A stretch of 64,000 nt of DNA from Erythroxylum novogranatense (taxonomy: Eukaryota > Streptophyta > Magnoliopsida > Malpighiales > Erythroxylaceae): positions 136,427,475 to 136,491,474 of the forward strand of contig CM057228.1 of assembly GCA_029891385.1 (NCBI GenBank), read 5' to 3'. Shown here one piece after another: positions 1 to 10,976 of the stretch. Under the pieces are notes generated by a model. The model was given only the letters and a program-made list of their open reading frames with translations. It had not been told where the DNA came from and searched no databases. A program made the position numbers and the translations under genes. Numbering within the stretch: position 1 is the first letter of the stretch; each line of letters begins with the position of its first letter.

Positions 1-880
1 GAAAGAACCGATGAAGGCACGTCAACTAGTGATGTGGAAGCAGTATCCAGTAAGGTGACATCCACATTTGGCGATGATGAAATAGTAGGAATAGATGGGA
101 TATCATCAAATAACGACTGAATTTATGAGGAAGGCAAAATTACGGGATCAATGTTTGACTTTTAAGAAATATGTAGATCAAAAGTTAATGTGAAAAATGG
201 AAAAATATGTTCATAAAAACAAACGTCTCGAGAATTAAAAATCCTTTGAGCTTTAAGATCAAAAAGTTTAAATCCCTTAACACCTAGAGAGAAACCAAAG
301 AAAACAGATTTGATGCTTTTGGAATCAAATTTGTTGCAAATATTAAAATGATTCGAAGCAAAAGCAAGACAACTAAAAACTTTTAAATTATCAAAATTTG
401 GTGGTTTAGAATATAATGCTTCAAAAGGTGAAATATTATGAAGAATAGAAGTAGGGAATCGGTTGATCAAATAAACAACATGCAGCACACACTCACCTTA
501 GAAATGTATAGGTAAGTTTGCCTGAAATCTTAGTGCTCTTGCCACATTCAAAATGTGTTGATGTTTTCTCACGACAATACTGTTTTGTTGAGGAGTTTTA
601 ATTCAAGAGGTTTGATGAATTATGCCATGTGATTCATAGAAAACTAAAATGTTAAACTCTTGTCCATTGTCAGATCTAATACACTTGACAGCACTACTAA
701 ACTGAGTAGAGACATAAGAAACGAAATTTTGCATTAAGTGTTCTTGCTTCATATTTGGTTTTCATTAGAAAAATCCAAATAAATCTACTAAAGTCATCCA
801 CAATAGTGAGGAAATACTTATGTCAATATGAATGAGATAAACAGGAGCAAAACTAACAGAAGTGTTGATAGGAAAAGGAA
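1..880 (-). pseudogene. Copia A integrase (core and C-terminal part) and linker
   Basis: Read on the minus strand, the region holds the second catalytic motif (RSDNGQEF) near 670 and an integrase C-terminal part at 488-162 with YLINRFPTSIL and the usual FSCLAF and FFGFS motifs. The position of the third catalytic acid, in the stretch before [10 protein letters not shown] (about 570), carries Val rather than Glu, so the DDE triad looks broken even apart from the stops. From 160 to 1 a hydrophilic linker heads toward reverse transcriptase, which lies outside the window. Several frame changes and in-frame stops show it is not functional. Confidence 0.75.
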
Positions 881-887
881 CTCGTTT

Positions 888-1421
888 CTATTTAGACATA
901 TGAAAATTTTCACAAGGTTTAATATCAGAAACAGAAGGAACTAACATTTTTAAACGAGGAAAAGAAAGATGGCCTAGCCTATTATGCCATAGCAATGAAG
1001 TATCGCTATTACATGTAACATAGTGAGCAAAAACGTTAGTTGAAGCAGGTAAAATAGCATTAGAAGTCAACTTGTATAATCTATGGGAATGCTCAGCAAC
1101 ACCAATCATCTTCCATGGCTGAATGCTCTGGATGATACAATAAGAAGATGAGACAAGAATACAACAAGAAAGATCATGCACCAATTTACTGATAGATAAA
1201 AGATTAAAAGTGAATTCTGACACATATAAAACATTAAGGAGTTTCAAAGAATTATTGACATAAACAGTGACAATATGAGTAACCCGAACTTTGCATTTGT
1301 TAAGAAGGTGAACAGACACATTATCAACCAATTTATAAGAATGGAAAAATGCTAAAGAACATGCTATGTGATCCGTAGCACCAGTATCAATAATCCATTC
1401 ATTGGGATGAGAATGATTCAT
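888..1421 (-). pseudogene. Copia A protease and GAG-pre-integrase segment
   Basis: A 177-residue open stretch. Residues about 8-17 give EWIIDTGATDH, the active-site motif of a Copia aspartic protease. Near residue 145 the motif LLWHNRLGHLSFPRL is the His pair of the GAG-pre-integrase zinc region. The stretch between them (LNVLYVSEFTFNLLSISKL) is the usual Copia spacer. It lies directly upstream of the integrase fragment on the minus strand and downstream of the gag pieces, as expected. The matching Cys pair that should follow is in a disrupted stretch, so the domain is incomplete. Confidence 0.8.
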
Positions 1422-1582
1422 AGTAGCAATATTTAAAGAATGTGTGGAGTTAACTCATAGTTTGAAGAAATCAAAACTGCGGGGGGTAACTTTGGTGATA
1501 TATGATTGGACAAAGTTACTGCATTAACATGATGAGATGGAAGCCCTTTTAGTAACTGTAATAACTGATCATACTGATCTTT

Positions 1583-3585
1583 CATCATCATCACCATCAT
1601 CATCATCACCGGTCCAAATCCCATGAATGAAGGTGATCTAGGGAGGCTCGATAGACGTGACCTTACCTCTACATAGAGAGAGATCAATTTCCTAGAGATC
1701 CGCATGCAAATGAGACAAGATAAGTATGATGCGGAGTAAAATGGAAAAAATTATTAAAGAGATCAAAATTTCATTAAATACAAAAATAAGAAGAAAAAAA
1801 AGACAAGATATATGGGATTTAAATGGAGAAGCCAGTTTGCGTAATAAAGAAGCACCAAATGTAACGAAGTGTGAAAAACAAAAGGACTTGTGAAGCTTAA
1901 AACGGTGGCTACTCAGCGTGGTACCGTTTTAATAAAAATAAATATAATAAGAATAAGAATGTTAAAAAGAAAATAGTAATACAACAAAAACTAAATACTA
2001 GAAAATTCAATAAATAATTAAAGAGTATGAAAAGACATAAAATATAATTAGAATAAATAGCAATTATAGCAAGAAATAAAAAGACACTCCCGTACTAACA
2101 CCAAACTAAAGACTAAAATTAAAACTAATACTAATACTAATAACAATACCAATATTAAGAAGAAAAAACTAAAATAATAATATCATTATTATTATTAATA
2201 TTAATAAGGCCAAAACCAAAACTTAGAAGAAACTCAAATATAATTTTTGTTTAAAAAAGTAATAATAAAACTACAAATAATAGTCATAATAATACTAATA
2301 ATAATACTAATAAGAAAATATATTTGAGATTAAAAAAACAATAAAATAGCCAGAGAATGGCAAAAACGAAAAAGCAAATAACTTAGGAAAACTAAAATGA
2401 AGCCACGTTAGCAATGGGTCAGCCAGAGTAAGGAGCAATGCACAGAGGGGAGGAGAAAATTGAATGAGGAGCGTCCTGTATGTTTGCTACCCAACGGTTA
2501 TTTTGTCAGGAGGCTCAATAAAGCTAACGAGGGGATAAGTGTCAGAGAGAGTAAATTATAGTGTATCGAAAGCTCTGGGAAGCTAACGATGGGACATGCA
2601 TCAGACAATGAATCAGAGTATATCAGAAGCCGTGTAAGACATTGAGTCTCTCCGTTCCAAACATTAACTTGGTTGAGCTGACAAGTGCTACATTGAAGTA
2701 AAGAGGATCCCAAGCTAATTTGCTCACTGGCGAAGTTAGACGGTAAAAACTACGATTCGGTGATTAAAAAAGGAAACTTGCTTGGAGCTCACAAACAACC
2801 CTAAAGTATACAAAACACTACTTCAGAAAAAAGATCACCGGGAGGCAAGCAAACACAAGCAACTACCAAGGATATGGCTATCAACAGTAGACTAACATGA
2901 AAAGACCATACTTACAGACAACAAACGGTAATATAAATTGAAGGAAGTAAAAGGTATAAATGTGCACCTGGATGTTGGACGTTGTGATCTGATGCAATTG
3001 CCTCGCGCCATAAATACAGTAATAACACAATAAAGCACACATTATATATCTATGTATAGCTCTTAGCCGATGGACTGTACCGCAGACTGCCATCGTCGGC
3101 CTGATACTACGGCTGGGTAGTTGCAAAAGGTGTCTCGAAGCGATCTCGGTGAAAGACACTAACCATGTGCATCGATAAACCCGTACCTGCTTTCTTTTTG
3201 TAAACTTGACAAATGGGTCTTTCACTTTTCTTTTCTTTTTTCTGCGGAGTTATGTAGAACTGTTGCAATGCAAACCCAAAATCCTTCCTCTCTTTCTTTG
3301 GGTGAAATGAACCCGAACTTAGTAATTGACAATTGAGGAAGTTTGTATACCTGTAGATAAATCATTTTTTGATAAATGCAAATGCATGAAATCTATCTAC
3401 TCTCATCAAAACATAAACGTAGGAGTAATGCAGGAAATAACAACAAAGGAGTAAAGCAAACAACAAACCTCTAGAGCACCCGTAAAGGCGGTTGGAGATT
3501 TGACGAAGCTCAGAGGTCGTAACAGTTTTCCTCTTCGCTAACTCATCTCTGAATAACATTGGCGCTTGGCGTCGGAAGTCTCAGC
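1583..3585 (-). mobile_element. 2.0-kb insertion in Copia A with 9-bp target duplication, class unclear
   Basis: The nonamer CTGATCTTT occurs at 1574-1582 and again at 3586-3594. The gag C-terminal reading of Copia A runs up to one copy and resumes directly after the other, so this is a clean insertion. Nine bases is the duplication size of Mutator-like elements, but no terminal inverted repeats are seen. One end is a CAT/ATG microsatellite (1583-1609), as found at the tails of some non-LTR retroelements. On the minus strand the insert begins with an exon-like stretch (3559 to about 3474) ending in a possible splice donor. Its middle (about 1740-2400) is A-rich and noncoding. Candidates are a non-TIR or gene-capturing Mutator element, or an RTE-like insertion. 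Confidence 0.6.
3474..3559 (-). pseudogene. Exon-like gene fragment inside the 2-kb insert
   Basis: On the minus strand an ATG at 3559 opens about 29 codons (MLFRDELAKRKTVTTSELRQ and on) before a possible GT donor after CTCTAGAG. The composition is codon-like and unlike the AT-rich surroundings. I do not recognise the family. A second stretch, 3225-2900, also looks more coding-like than its neighbourhood, but no splice-consistent join is evident. It may be host gene sequence captured by the insertion. Confidence 0.3.
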
Positions 3586-3606
3586 CTGATCTTTAGTAAA
3601 TTGAAA

Positions 3607-4142
3607 TTAAGGAACTTGTTCCTCTGTAGTTTCGGGAGTTTGGTAATCAGAAAAGTTAGTATCAGCATCTTCAATATCCACTGCATTAACATACACCCGA
3701 GTTGAAGACTTCTTGGAATTCTTCATTTTGATAGGATACCCATGCTTTTTATAGCATCTATCAATGATATAGCCCTCCTTTCCACAATGGATACAAATCG
3801 GTGGTGTTGAATTGGTAAAATACTTTTGTTGTGTAGAAGCCGTAGAACCTTTCACTGCCAAAGCACTGATATCAAAAACCACCAAAGGCCTTTCTTGTTG
3901 AATAAACAAAGAAACACCTTATTTAAGGAAGGTAAAGGATCCGTCAACAAAAGTTGCAATTTAACAGTGGAATAGTTTTCATTCAATCCCTTAATGAAAA
4001 CCATGACCTGATCATTCTCATGGAACTCTCGTATATTCTTGGATGGAGCTTGGAAGTTAAAAAATAAAAGAAGGCTTGAGTGGAAGTGTTGCGTAGATGA
4101 TGATTGAGAAAGCTGCTGGAGAGATGATTTAACAAGGTGCAT
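3607..4142 (-). pseudogene. Copia A gag remnant with zinc knuckle
   Basis: On the minus strand 4060-3909 encodes a UBN2-type gag stretch (VMVFIKGLNENYSTVKLQLL). After a frame change, 3909-3607 gives the nucleocapsid zinc knuckle CIHCGKEGYIIDRC, a CX2CX4HX4C pattern. The reading ends at a TAA after EEQVP, a few codons before the 2-kb insertion, and the same protein context resumes beyond it. The N-terminal half of gag is missing or unrecognisable. Confidence 0.7.
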
Positions 4143-4766
4143 GAGTGGAGATTTTTTCCAAGAGAGGAGCGTTGGAGTGAAAAATATAAGTTGTGTTGGC
4201 TGGTAAAATGGAGGCTAAGGTGCGTGGAAATGAGTAAAAATATTGAAGTTGTTGCGTAAGTGAAAATGGAGAGGAATCAAGAGTGAGGCATGGAGGCTTT
4301 TATCAGTTGAAGGTTGGTGGAGTGATGTTACGGTATTGTTTGAGAGGTGGAAAGCAATGTGTTGTGAGTGGAGTGGATTAACATGTGAGTGGAGGTTGGA
4401 TTGTAAGTTACGTGAATGAGTTGGAGAGCTTTTTTTTCTTGCTTTGGAGGTTGTCTTGTTGTGTGGTGTGCGTGAATGTGGGCTGAGGAATTGCTGCTAC
4501 TTTTGTGCTTGCGTTGAAGAGTGGACTTTTTGATGAAGGCTACCGCATGTCTTGAATAGCGTGGAGGAAGTCTTTGTTTTTTCTTGGATGCTAACTGTGG
4601 AATGGAGGCTTCTTTGTCTTGTAGTGGAAGCTGTCTTTGCATTGGCGTGATTGGAGGCTTGAAAAGGCAATGTTGGAGTGAAATAACGGTAGGAACCAAG
4701 TGAGGCAACATTTTCTTGCATGAGTGGAGGGAGCTTGTCAATAAAAGTTGTTGCATGTGTGGGTAG
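4143..4766 (-). other. Probable leader-side sequence of Copia A
   Basis: A 620-bp stretch rich in TGGAGG- and GTGGA-like words with no supported gene; the open frames on the minus strand are low in complexity. It lies upstream of gag of Copia A on the minus strand and continues past Copia B at 18690-18800, because the GGTAG target duplication of B joins the two halves. No LTR of A was found there. Confidence 0.35.
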
Positions 4767-4952
4767 TAATAGATGATAAATCTAAATTGATCTTTGATAT
4801 TTGTAACAACTGTATAGATAAGATTAGTTCGTTATAGATAAGATTAGTTCGTTCGGATAGTGTAGACTTAGTTAGACTTCACTTGTATTTAAGAGTTATA
4901 CTTGTACACAACAATAGTACACTTTCGATATTCAATTCATTATAATCTTTCA
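4767..4952 (+). repeat. Left LTR of Copia B
   Basis: It is 186 bp and matches the right LTR base for base by eye, except for an extra tandem copy of a 20-bp unit (4814-4833 repeated at 4834-4853). It begins TAATAG rather than the usual TG and ends TTTCA; the target duplication fixes these ends. A TATA-like TATTTAAG lies near 4888. Confidence 0.9.
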
Positions 4953-4964
4953 TGGTATCAGAGC
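4953..4964 (+). other. Primer-binding site of Copia B
   Basis: TGGTATCAGAGC follows the LTR with no gap and is complementary to the 3' end of plant initiator Met tRNA, the usual primer for plant Copia elements. Confidence 0.9.
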
Positions 4965-5038
4965 TGTTTGCTTAACGGCAGATCCATCCTTACTCCAAAC
5001 TCTTATCCCAATAACTCTAGTAGCTGCCGATTATCATC

Positions 5039-5798
5039 ATGACAAACACTGATGCTTCCTCATCCACTGCAATTCCTGCAAACACCATATCCATGACAAA
5101 CTCAACCACAGCTCTTGTGGTTTTGACTCCGACATCTGTTAAATTGAATGGATCAAATTATCCAGCTTGGAGAATACAGATGTCTGCCCTTCTAATTGGC
5201 TACGGTTTACAAGGATACACGGATGACTCATTCCCGTGTCCACCGGTCACAAACCAGATTCGAATAATTGGATTCGTCAAGATCGCTTAATTATTCATGC
5301 TCTCATCGCCTCGGTGTTAGAGACACAATTAACTCATTGTCCTCGCTAAATCATCGAAAGAAGCTTGGGATATTCTTCAAAGGGCTTATCTTTGGAAAAT
5401 CGACAACTCGGATCCTCTCGTTAAAGGATCAACTATTGAATCTTGAAAAGGATCACAACTCGTTGCTTTTATTTACGTAAGCTCAAGGAAATCTCGATGA
5501 ATTATCAATCATCGGCAATCCACTTGAAGATGCAGATATGGTTATTCACTGCCTTAATGGCCTTGGATCAGAATATAAAGAGATTGCGGCAGCAATCCGT
5601 GCTAGAGACTCTTTGATTTCATTTAATGACCTGCACCAAAAATTGACAGATCATGAAACATATTTGTTAAGGTCTTCACGTGTCAATAACAATGCTATTT
5701 CTACCGCACTGGTTGCAAATCGGCAGCTTTGGAATTCTCATCGTCATACTAACAAGAAATTACATGGGCACACTCCAGGACCTATGCAGCATCAATAG
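5039..5798 (+). pseudogene. Copia B gag, frameshifted
   Basis: It starts at ATG 5039 with a Ser/Thr-rich head, then the gag motif VKLNGSNYPAWRIQMSALL. The frame is lost near 5290 and the UBN2-like C-terminal half reappears at 5538-5798 (HCLNGLGSEYKEIAAAIRAR). No intact zinc knuckle is visible before the protease. The product could not be made as one chain. Confidence 0.8.
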
Positions 5799-5996
5799 AC
5801 AAATTCCACTAGATTTCCTGCCACTGGAAATTCTGTTGCAGCAGTCGGTGGCTCTCATGTCTCTTCTTCTATTATTTGTCAAGATCTTGTGACAAACTCG
5901 ACATACTGACCAAGTTACCGTTATAAAATTCATGGTCGACCACGTCATAGGCAACCTGCGGCTAATTATACTCAAAAGAATCAGTCGTCCGATTCT

Positions 5997-6532
5997 GACA
6001 TGTGGATTGTGGACTCCGGTGCCTCTCATCATATCACTAATGATTTGCATAATCTTTCACTATGACTCGTATGATGGTTCGATTTGGTAGTAGGTAATGG
6101 TCTGGTCTTCCGATTGCTAACACTGGTACATCAACACTCTCCACTTGTACAAAACCGTTATCTTTGATAAATATTCTTCATGTTCCGCCTCTTACGACTA
6201 ACCTCCTATCTGTTAAGCACCTATGCACCACTAATAATGTCTCTGTTGAATTCTTTGATACCTACTTTCAGGTGAAGGATGCATCAACGAGGGCGGTTCT
6301 TTTGCAGGCCAATAGTACTGATGATCTATATTACATACACTTCCCGAGGCCATCTCCCACTGCTAATGTCGCTGTTTCCCAATCTTCTCCAAATTGGCAT
6401 CACATCTTGGGACATCCGTCGTTTCCTATTTTACAGCATTTAAATAAATTGTTTGAGCTTCGTATTTATTTGTCTTCATTGAGTCCTTGTTTTTCCTGTG
6501 CTTGTGCTAAGAGTCACAAACTATCATTCTAA
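5997..6532 (+). pseudogene. Copia B protease and GAG-pre-integrase
   Basis: MWIVDSGASHHIT at about 6000-6040 is the protease active-site motif. The frame breaks at 6061-6064 and resumes at 6164 with the spacer INILHVPPLTTNLLSV. The pre-integrase His motif (HHILGHPS) at about 6400 and a Cys pair (CACAKSH) at about 6497 follow. Confidence 0.8.
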
Positions 6533-6565
6533 AATAAACATCTTCGCAGTTGTCGTCCACTTGAG

Positions 6566-7140
6566 TTGATTTTTACTGATGTTTGGGGCCCCGCTCTTAT
6601 CTGTTCTTTAGATGGCTTTCGCTATTACGTCGTATTTGTTGATCATTTTACCAAATATGTTTGGTTATATCCACTTCGTAATAAATCCGATGTCTCTACC
6701 CTTTTTTCTCAATTTAAATCTTTGGCTGAAAATTACTTTCTTTCAGATAACCACTCTTTACAAAGGACAATGGAGGTGAATATGTCGCTCTTCAACCCTT
6801 CTTACGAAAACATGGTATTACACACTTCACCACACCACCACACACCCCGGAATTAAATGGCACGGCCGAGCGACGTCATCGTACTATTGTTGAAACCGGT
6901 CGTGCCCTTCTCCAACACGCTAAACTTCCCTCCATATTTTGGGTTCATGCTTTTCAAACTGCTGTTTATCTCATTAATAGACTACCCACACCACTTCTCA
7001 AAATGCAGTCTCCTTATAAGGTACTCCACCAGTCATCACCTAATTATCGTCACTTACATGCTTTCGGGTGCCTATGTTTTCCATGGTTGAGACCATATAC
7101 TCACAATAAACTCGAACCCAGGTCTACCCCGTGTATCTTT
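6566..7140 (+). pseudogene. Copia B integrase, first part, cut by the nested element
   Basis: The first catalytic region (FTDVWGPA, then VVFVDHFTKYVWLYPL) is open from 6566. A frame change near 6770-6850 follows. The third-motif region (ELNGTAERRHRTIVETG) and the downstream NRLPTP and FGCLCFP stretches are open to 7140. There the Tekay-type element begins, and the same reading continues at 16456 after one copy of the duplicated TCTTT. Confidence 0.85.
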
Positions 7141-9898
7141 TGTAGCATCCCCTTACCGTAGAGTATACACCGGGACGTCCGTAGGTCATACCGGTACATA
7201 CCCTACAATGAGGGTGCACTACGATACGATTAATTCTTTAAACCTCATGGCATCAATAATAAAGCAGTAAGATCACATTCACTAAATGTTGCAACCAAAA
7301 GATCCCTTTTCATTCCTTTCATAAAACCCTAATTACAACGTTCGGTCATAATTACAACTGAACAAGCCAAAATAAACAGTAATAACTCCTAACTACGTCA
7401 TCCCCAAAATATCCCAAAGGATCCCCAGTTGACCGACCTGTGGGCATGCTACTCTCGCCGGCACACACACAGCAGGAAAAGTCTCACTATCCGGAGCTAG
7501 GAGTCACACTCTCGCTGTCCTGAAAAATAGTCGCAATTTGGGTGAGTTTGCGAAAACTCAATGAGTAGCCATCATCGATGGTTCACTCAATTCATGCATT
7601 ACGCAAAATTGCGTACAGAGCAACACATATCATATTTAGAATCATAATTCATAAGTTTAAAAAAAATCATAATCACACATTTGCAATTAATCCCATATCA
7701 AATTCACAGCACAATCACAGACTGAATGCACAATGATTTCCAGTTCATTTTAATGTTGGATCAAGGCCAATTATCCCATTGCCGGACACTGACACATTAC
7801 ACGTAAATCGCGCGGGGTAGGAGAGCCCTCGGGTATGCACTCGCCCACGCAAGACTAGGGATAGGAGAGCCCGACGGTATGTACTAATCCCTTCTCACAA
7901 GAATTGAGCTTATAGCTCCAATCGATCGTAATGTGCTCCGATCCACAACGGTCGCCATCGATTTCTATTCATGCTAGCATGCGTTCACAATTCACAAGAA
8001 TATATCTCATACGAATCATTTACTCATAATCACAAATAATTCATACAAAGCATTTAACACATCGTAGATTGAGAAACCAACTAGGTTACTCACCTCTAAA
8101 CTTCCGAAGCCATCGTCGGAAGTCTCGCTGCGTCAGAGGATCGACGCTCCACTTGAGCCTCTATCAAATCAGAACATTCGAATATCACTAATTATATCAA
8201 TTTCAATAATCAGAAATGCTTATGTCTCAAATGAATGCTGTAATATGCACGTTATGACATTTCCGACCACAATCCCGAATTATCTCATTTCCGCACTTTC
8301 ACTCTAATTCATAGCAATTTCTAATACCATAAGTCAATTGGCTAAGTTCTACATCTTCAAAAGTCAAATTTGAAGACATAGGAATTATCCTTAAATCAGA
8401 ATCAAATTCACTATTCAAATGCCGTCCGATTTCGAGAACCACCAAATTAAATTTCCGCAATTTCATAGTCTCTGAATTGAATTCAACCCATATCTAAATG
8501 AATTATCAAATTCCTAAATCTCCAATTTCAAAAACCTAGAAATCCAATTTTCCCAAATAAGCATTCCTCGTCATGACGTCGCTTCCTCGTCATGGCGAAG
8601 TTCCTCTTTTCAATGGCGTGCCTCGTTTCTTGCTGACGAAACACGTTGCTTCGACAAGCAAGACGATCGCAGACGTCGTGCAAGACGGCGAGTCCACGCC
8701 GCCAGCACACATCATCGGCATTGTCGTCGCGTGTGACGAAAATTCGTCATGGCAAGTGTTCTTCGTCGCCATGAGTGCGATCGCAAAGAACGCCAGTAAA
8801 ACCCGAAATTCCAGATTTCTCAGATTCTAATCCACTTATTTCAGTCCAAAACACTTATAAACAACCATATACACTATACTTACTTCATTTCTAACCTTAA
8901 ATCCATCATTTATGCATAAATCATGAAATACCCAAATCAAAAATCAACATTTTCCCTGAAACCTATATCATCCGAAAACTTAAAACTTTCCAAACAATTT
9001 AATACTCAAATTCATAATCAAATTCAACCATGAAAAACACAAAAGAACAATAACTTACTTGATTTAAGCTTAAACCCCTTTGAAAATCACTTCAAAACTC
9101 TAACTTCACACACAATCACCACCCACGGCAATACCCAAAGCAAAACATCTCTTTAATTTCTTCAACCCCAAACTAGATGAAATGAAGGAAGGAAAGAAGA
9201 GGAAGTAACTAGCAAGGAGGAAATCAAGAAGAAGCAAGTCAAAGGAGAATCCACGATGAAGGAACGAGGAAAAATCAAATTTTTCTTCGAGGGAGAAGCA
9301 AGCATCGTGGAAGCCAGTTTTCAAAGGCATAGGTTTATATATTAAGGGATTAAGGGCTTGTTTGGCAAGTTCATTTGCCACAAGTCCAATCCGAACAACC
9401 TCGATCCAATTTCTAATTCTAATTTCTCCCGAATTCCAATGATTCATACCTTAATTCCTTAAATCATAATTTAAATTACCTCATATAAATTGTCAATCAA
9501 ATTCGGAACCGGAATCACAATTAATCAGTCATTAAGCCATTTTTCCGATCTGAGCCTAATATTCTGAAAATTTCAGAAAAATTTCTATAAATCATCAAAA
9601 TTAGAAAACATCTAATCACATACTCCGATTTTCAATTCTCAATTCCTAAATTCAATTTGACTCTCCAATTTATAAATCAAAGCTCTAAAATATCAAATTC
9701 ACTAATCAAAACACAATTTACCTTAAATCACAAATTTTCCAATTAATCACAATCAAGTCGGAAATCTGTCATACATGCATGTACATACATATGCTTGTGC
9801 AATGCTGAACATTTATCAATCATGTAGAGGCTACGAATGCATATGCAGAATACGTATGAGGTGGACTGTACCCATCTCATCGGTGACGGGATGTTACA
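7141..9898 (-). repeat. Left (3') LTR of the nested Tekay-type element
   Basis: It is 2758 bp, read 5' to 3' on the minus strand from 9898 to 7141. A minus-strand TATA-like run lies near 9338-9347, leaving roughly 0.5 kb of U3 and a very long transcribed remainder. A CpG-dense block at about 8565-8800 stands out against AT-rich flanks and differs strongly from its counterpart in the other LTR. Confidence 0.9.
9336..9347 (-). promoter_or_regulatory. TATA-like element in the Tekay-type LTR
   Basis: On the minus strand AATATATAAACC lies about 555 bp into the LTR, a plausible core promoter for the element. The same motif is kept in the other LTR near 15875. Confidence 0.45.
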
Positions 9899-9909
9899 AT
9901 TCTCCCCTC

Positions 9910-10239
9910 CTAACAAAAATTTCGTCCCAAAATTTTCTTACCTGACTGATCGAACAAGTGAGGATACTGCCTCCTCATGTGCTCCTCAGTCTCCCAAGTT
10001 GCCTCCTCTGATGAGTGGTTCTTCCAAAGGACTTTCACTAATGGAATCACCCTGCTCCGCAACTGCTTGACCCTCGATCCAATAATCTGCACCGGCTCCT
10101 CCACATCTGGAACACATGACCTCTGGCCCATCCACAAAGTACTATCTCTCAGCTCAAACTCAGACAACCATCCAGATCTGACTCTGCCAATCAATCTCAC
10201 CATTCGGGTCCCGATCCTCAGACTCTCCGATCCGATCAT
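9910..10239 (-). pseudogene. Chromodomain-like integrase tail of the Tekay-type element
   Basis: Residues toward the end show PVQIIGSRVKQLRSR, VLWKNHSSEEATWE and HMRRQYPHLF, the pattern of the chromodomain that ends chromovirus integrases. It is joined within one frame to RNase H-side sequence, so the integrase zinc finger and DDE core are missing. The tail ends close to the 3' LTR. Confidence 0.75.
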
Positions 10240-10798
10240 GCAACACCGGCCTGAGCCTCAAAGTCGCAAACAGAGCTCCATCCTGACTCAAATCCATCCG
10301 CACATTAAGAGCTCTTAACTGAACCAAGCACGGCAACCTCGAAACCTGAATCTGAGCTGCACTACCATACGATCTCCTACTCAATGCATCAGCCACTACA
10401 TTAGCCTTCCCTGTGTGATACTCAATAGTGCAGTTGTAGTCCTTAAGCAACTCTAACCATCTCTTCTGCCTCAGATTCAGCTCCCGCTGACTCAGCAAAT
10501 ATCTCAAGCTCTTATGATCGATGAAGATCTGGAATGTCTCCCCATACAAATAATGTCTCCAGATCTTCAGAGCAAACACCACTGCTGCTAACTCCAAGTC
10601 ATGCACAGGATAATTAATCTCATGGGCTCTCAACTGTCTCGATGCATATGCTATAACTTTCCCATGTCGCATCAAGACACGGCTTAAACCCCGCCGCGAA
10701 GCATCACTATAAACCTCGAAACCTCCCGCCCAGATGGCGGTGGCTAACACCGCGCCAGAGTCAACCGATGTATCAACTCCTCGAAACTCCTCTCGCAC
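10240..10798 (-). pseudogene. Tekay-type RNase H
   Basis: It contains [16 protein letters not shown] with the first catalytic Asp, [28 protein letters not shown] with the Glu, and [11 protein letters not shown] with the next Asp, ending in the ADALSRR motif. A frameshift separates it from the RT end (10800-10977). Beyond about 10300 the integrase that should follow is absent. Confidence 0.85.
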
Positions 10799-10976
10799 TC
10801 ATCCGTCCATCCAAGGCCACACTCTTCCTCGAAGTCTTGTCAAAGGCGGAGATCACGAAAATCCTCGATAAACCTCCGTAATATCCTCGCCAATCCGAGG
10901 AAACTCCTCAACTCGACACGCCTCGGAATCTCCCAACTCCTCATCGCCTCAATCTTGTGAGGATCCACCCGATACC

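Larger units (their letters stand above)
1..4766 (-). mobile_element. Ty1/Copia retrotransposon remnant A, open at the left edge
   Basis: Pieces of a Copia polyprotein lie in the expected order on the minus strand: gag with a zinc knuckle (about 4100-3600), protease and pre-integrase (1421-888), integrase core and its C-terminal part (about 880-160), and the start of the linker toward reverse transcriptase running off base 1. The gag-protease junction is split by the insert at 1583-3585, and the leader side is interrupted by Copia B. Stops and frameshifts break every segment. No LTR of this element is seen in the window. Order and motifs make the class secure; the lineage is not assigned. Confidence 0.8.

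Noticed and set aside
4328..4756. 142-codon minus-strand open frame
   Set aside because: Low-complexity, rich in Ser, His and Gln, with no motif; it lies in the leader side of Copia A.
8573..8830. Open frames on both strands around 8530-8830 and 15100-15380
   Set aside because: They follow from the CpG-dense LTR islands, which have few stop codons; frames are not shared between the two LTRs.
9106..9447. 113-codon minus-strand open frame, repeated in the other LTR as 15651-15926
   Set aside because: It lies inside LTR sequence over the TATA region; its near-identical repeat reflects the LTR pair, not a gene.
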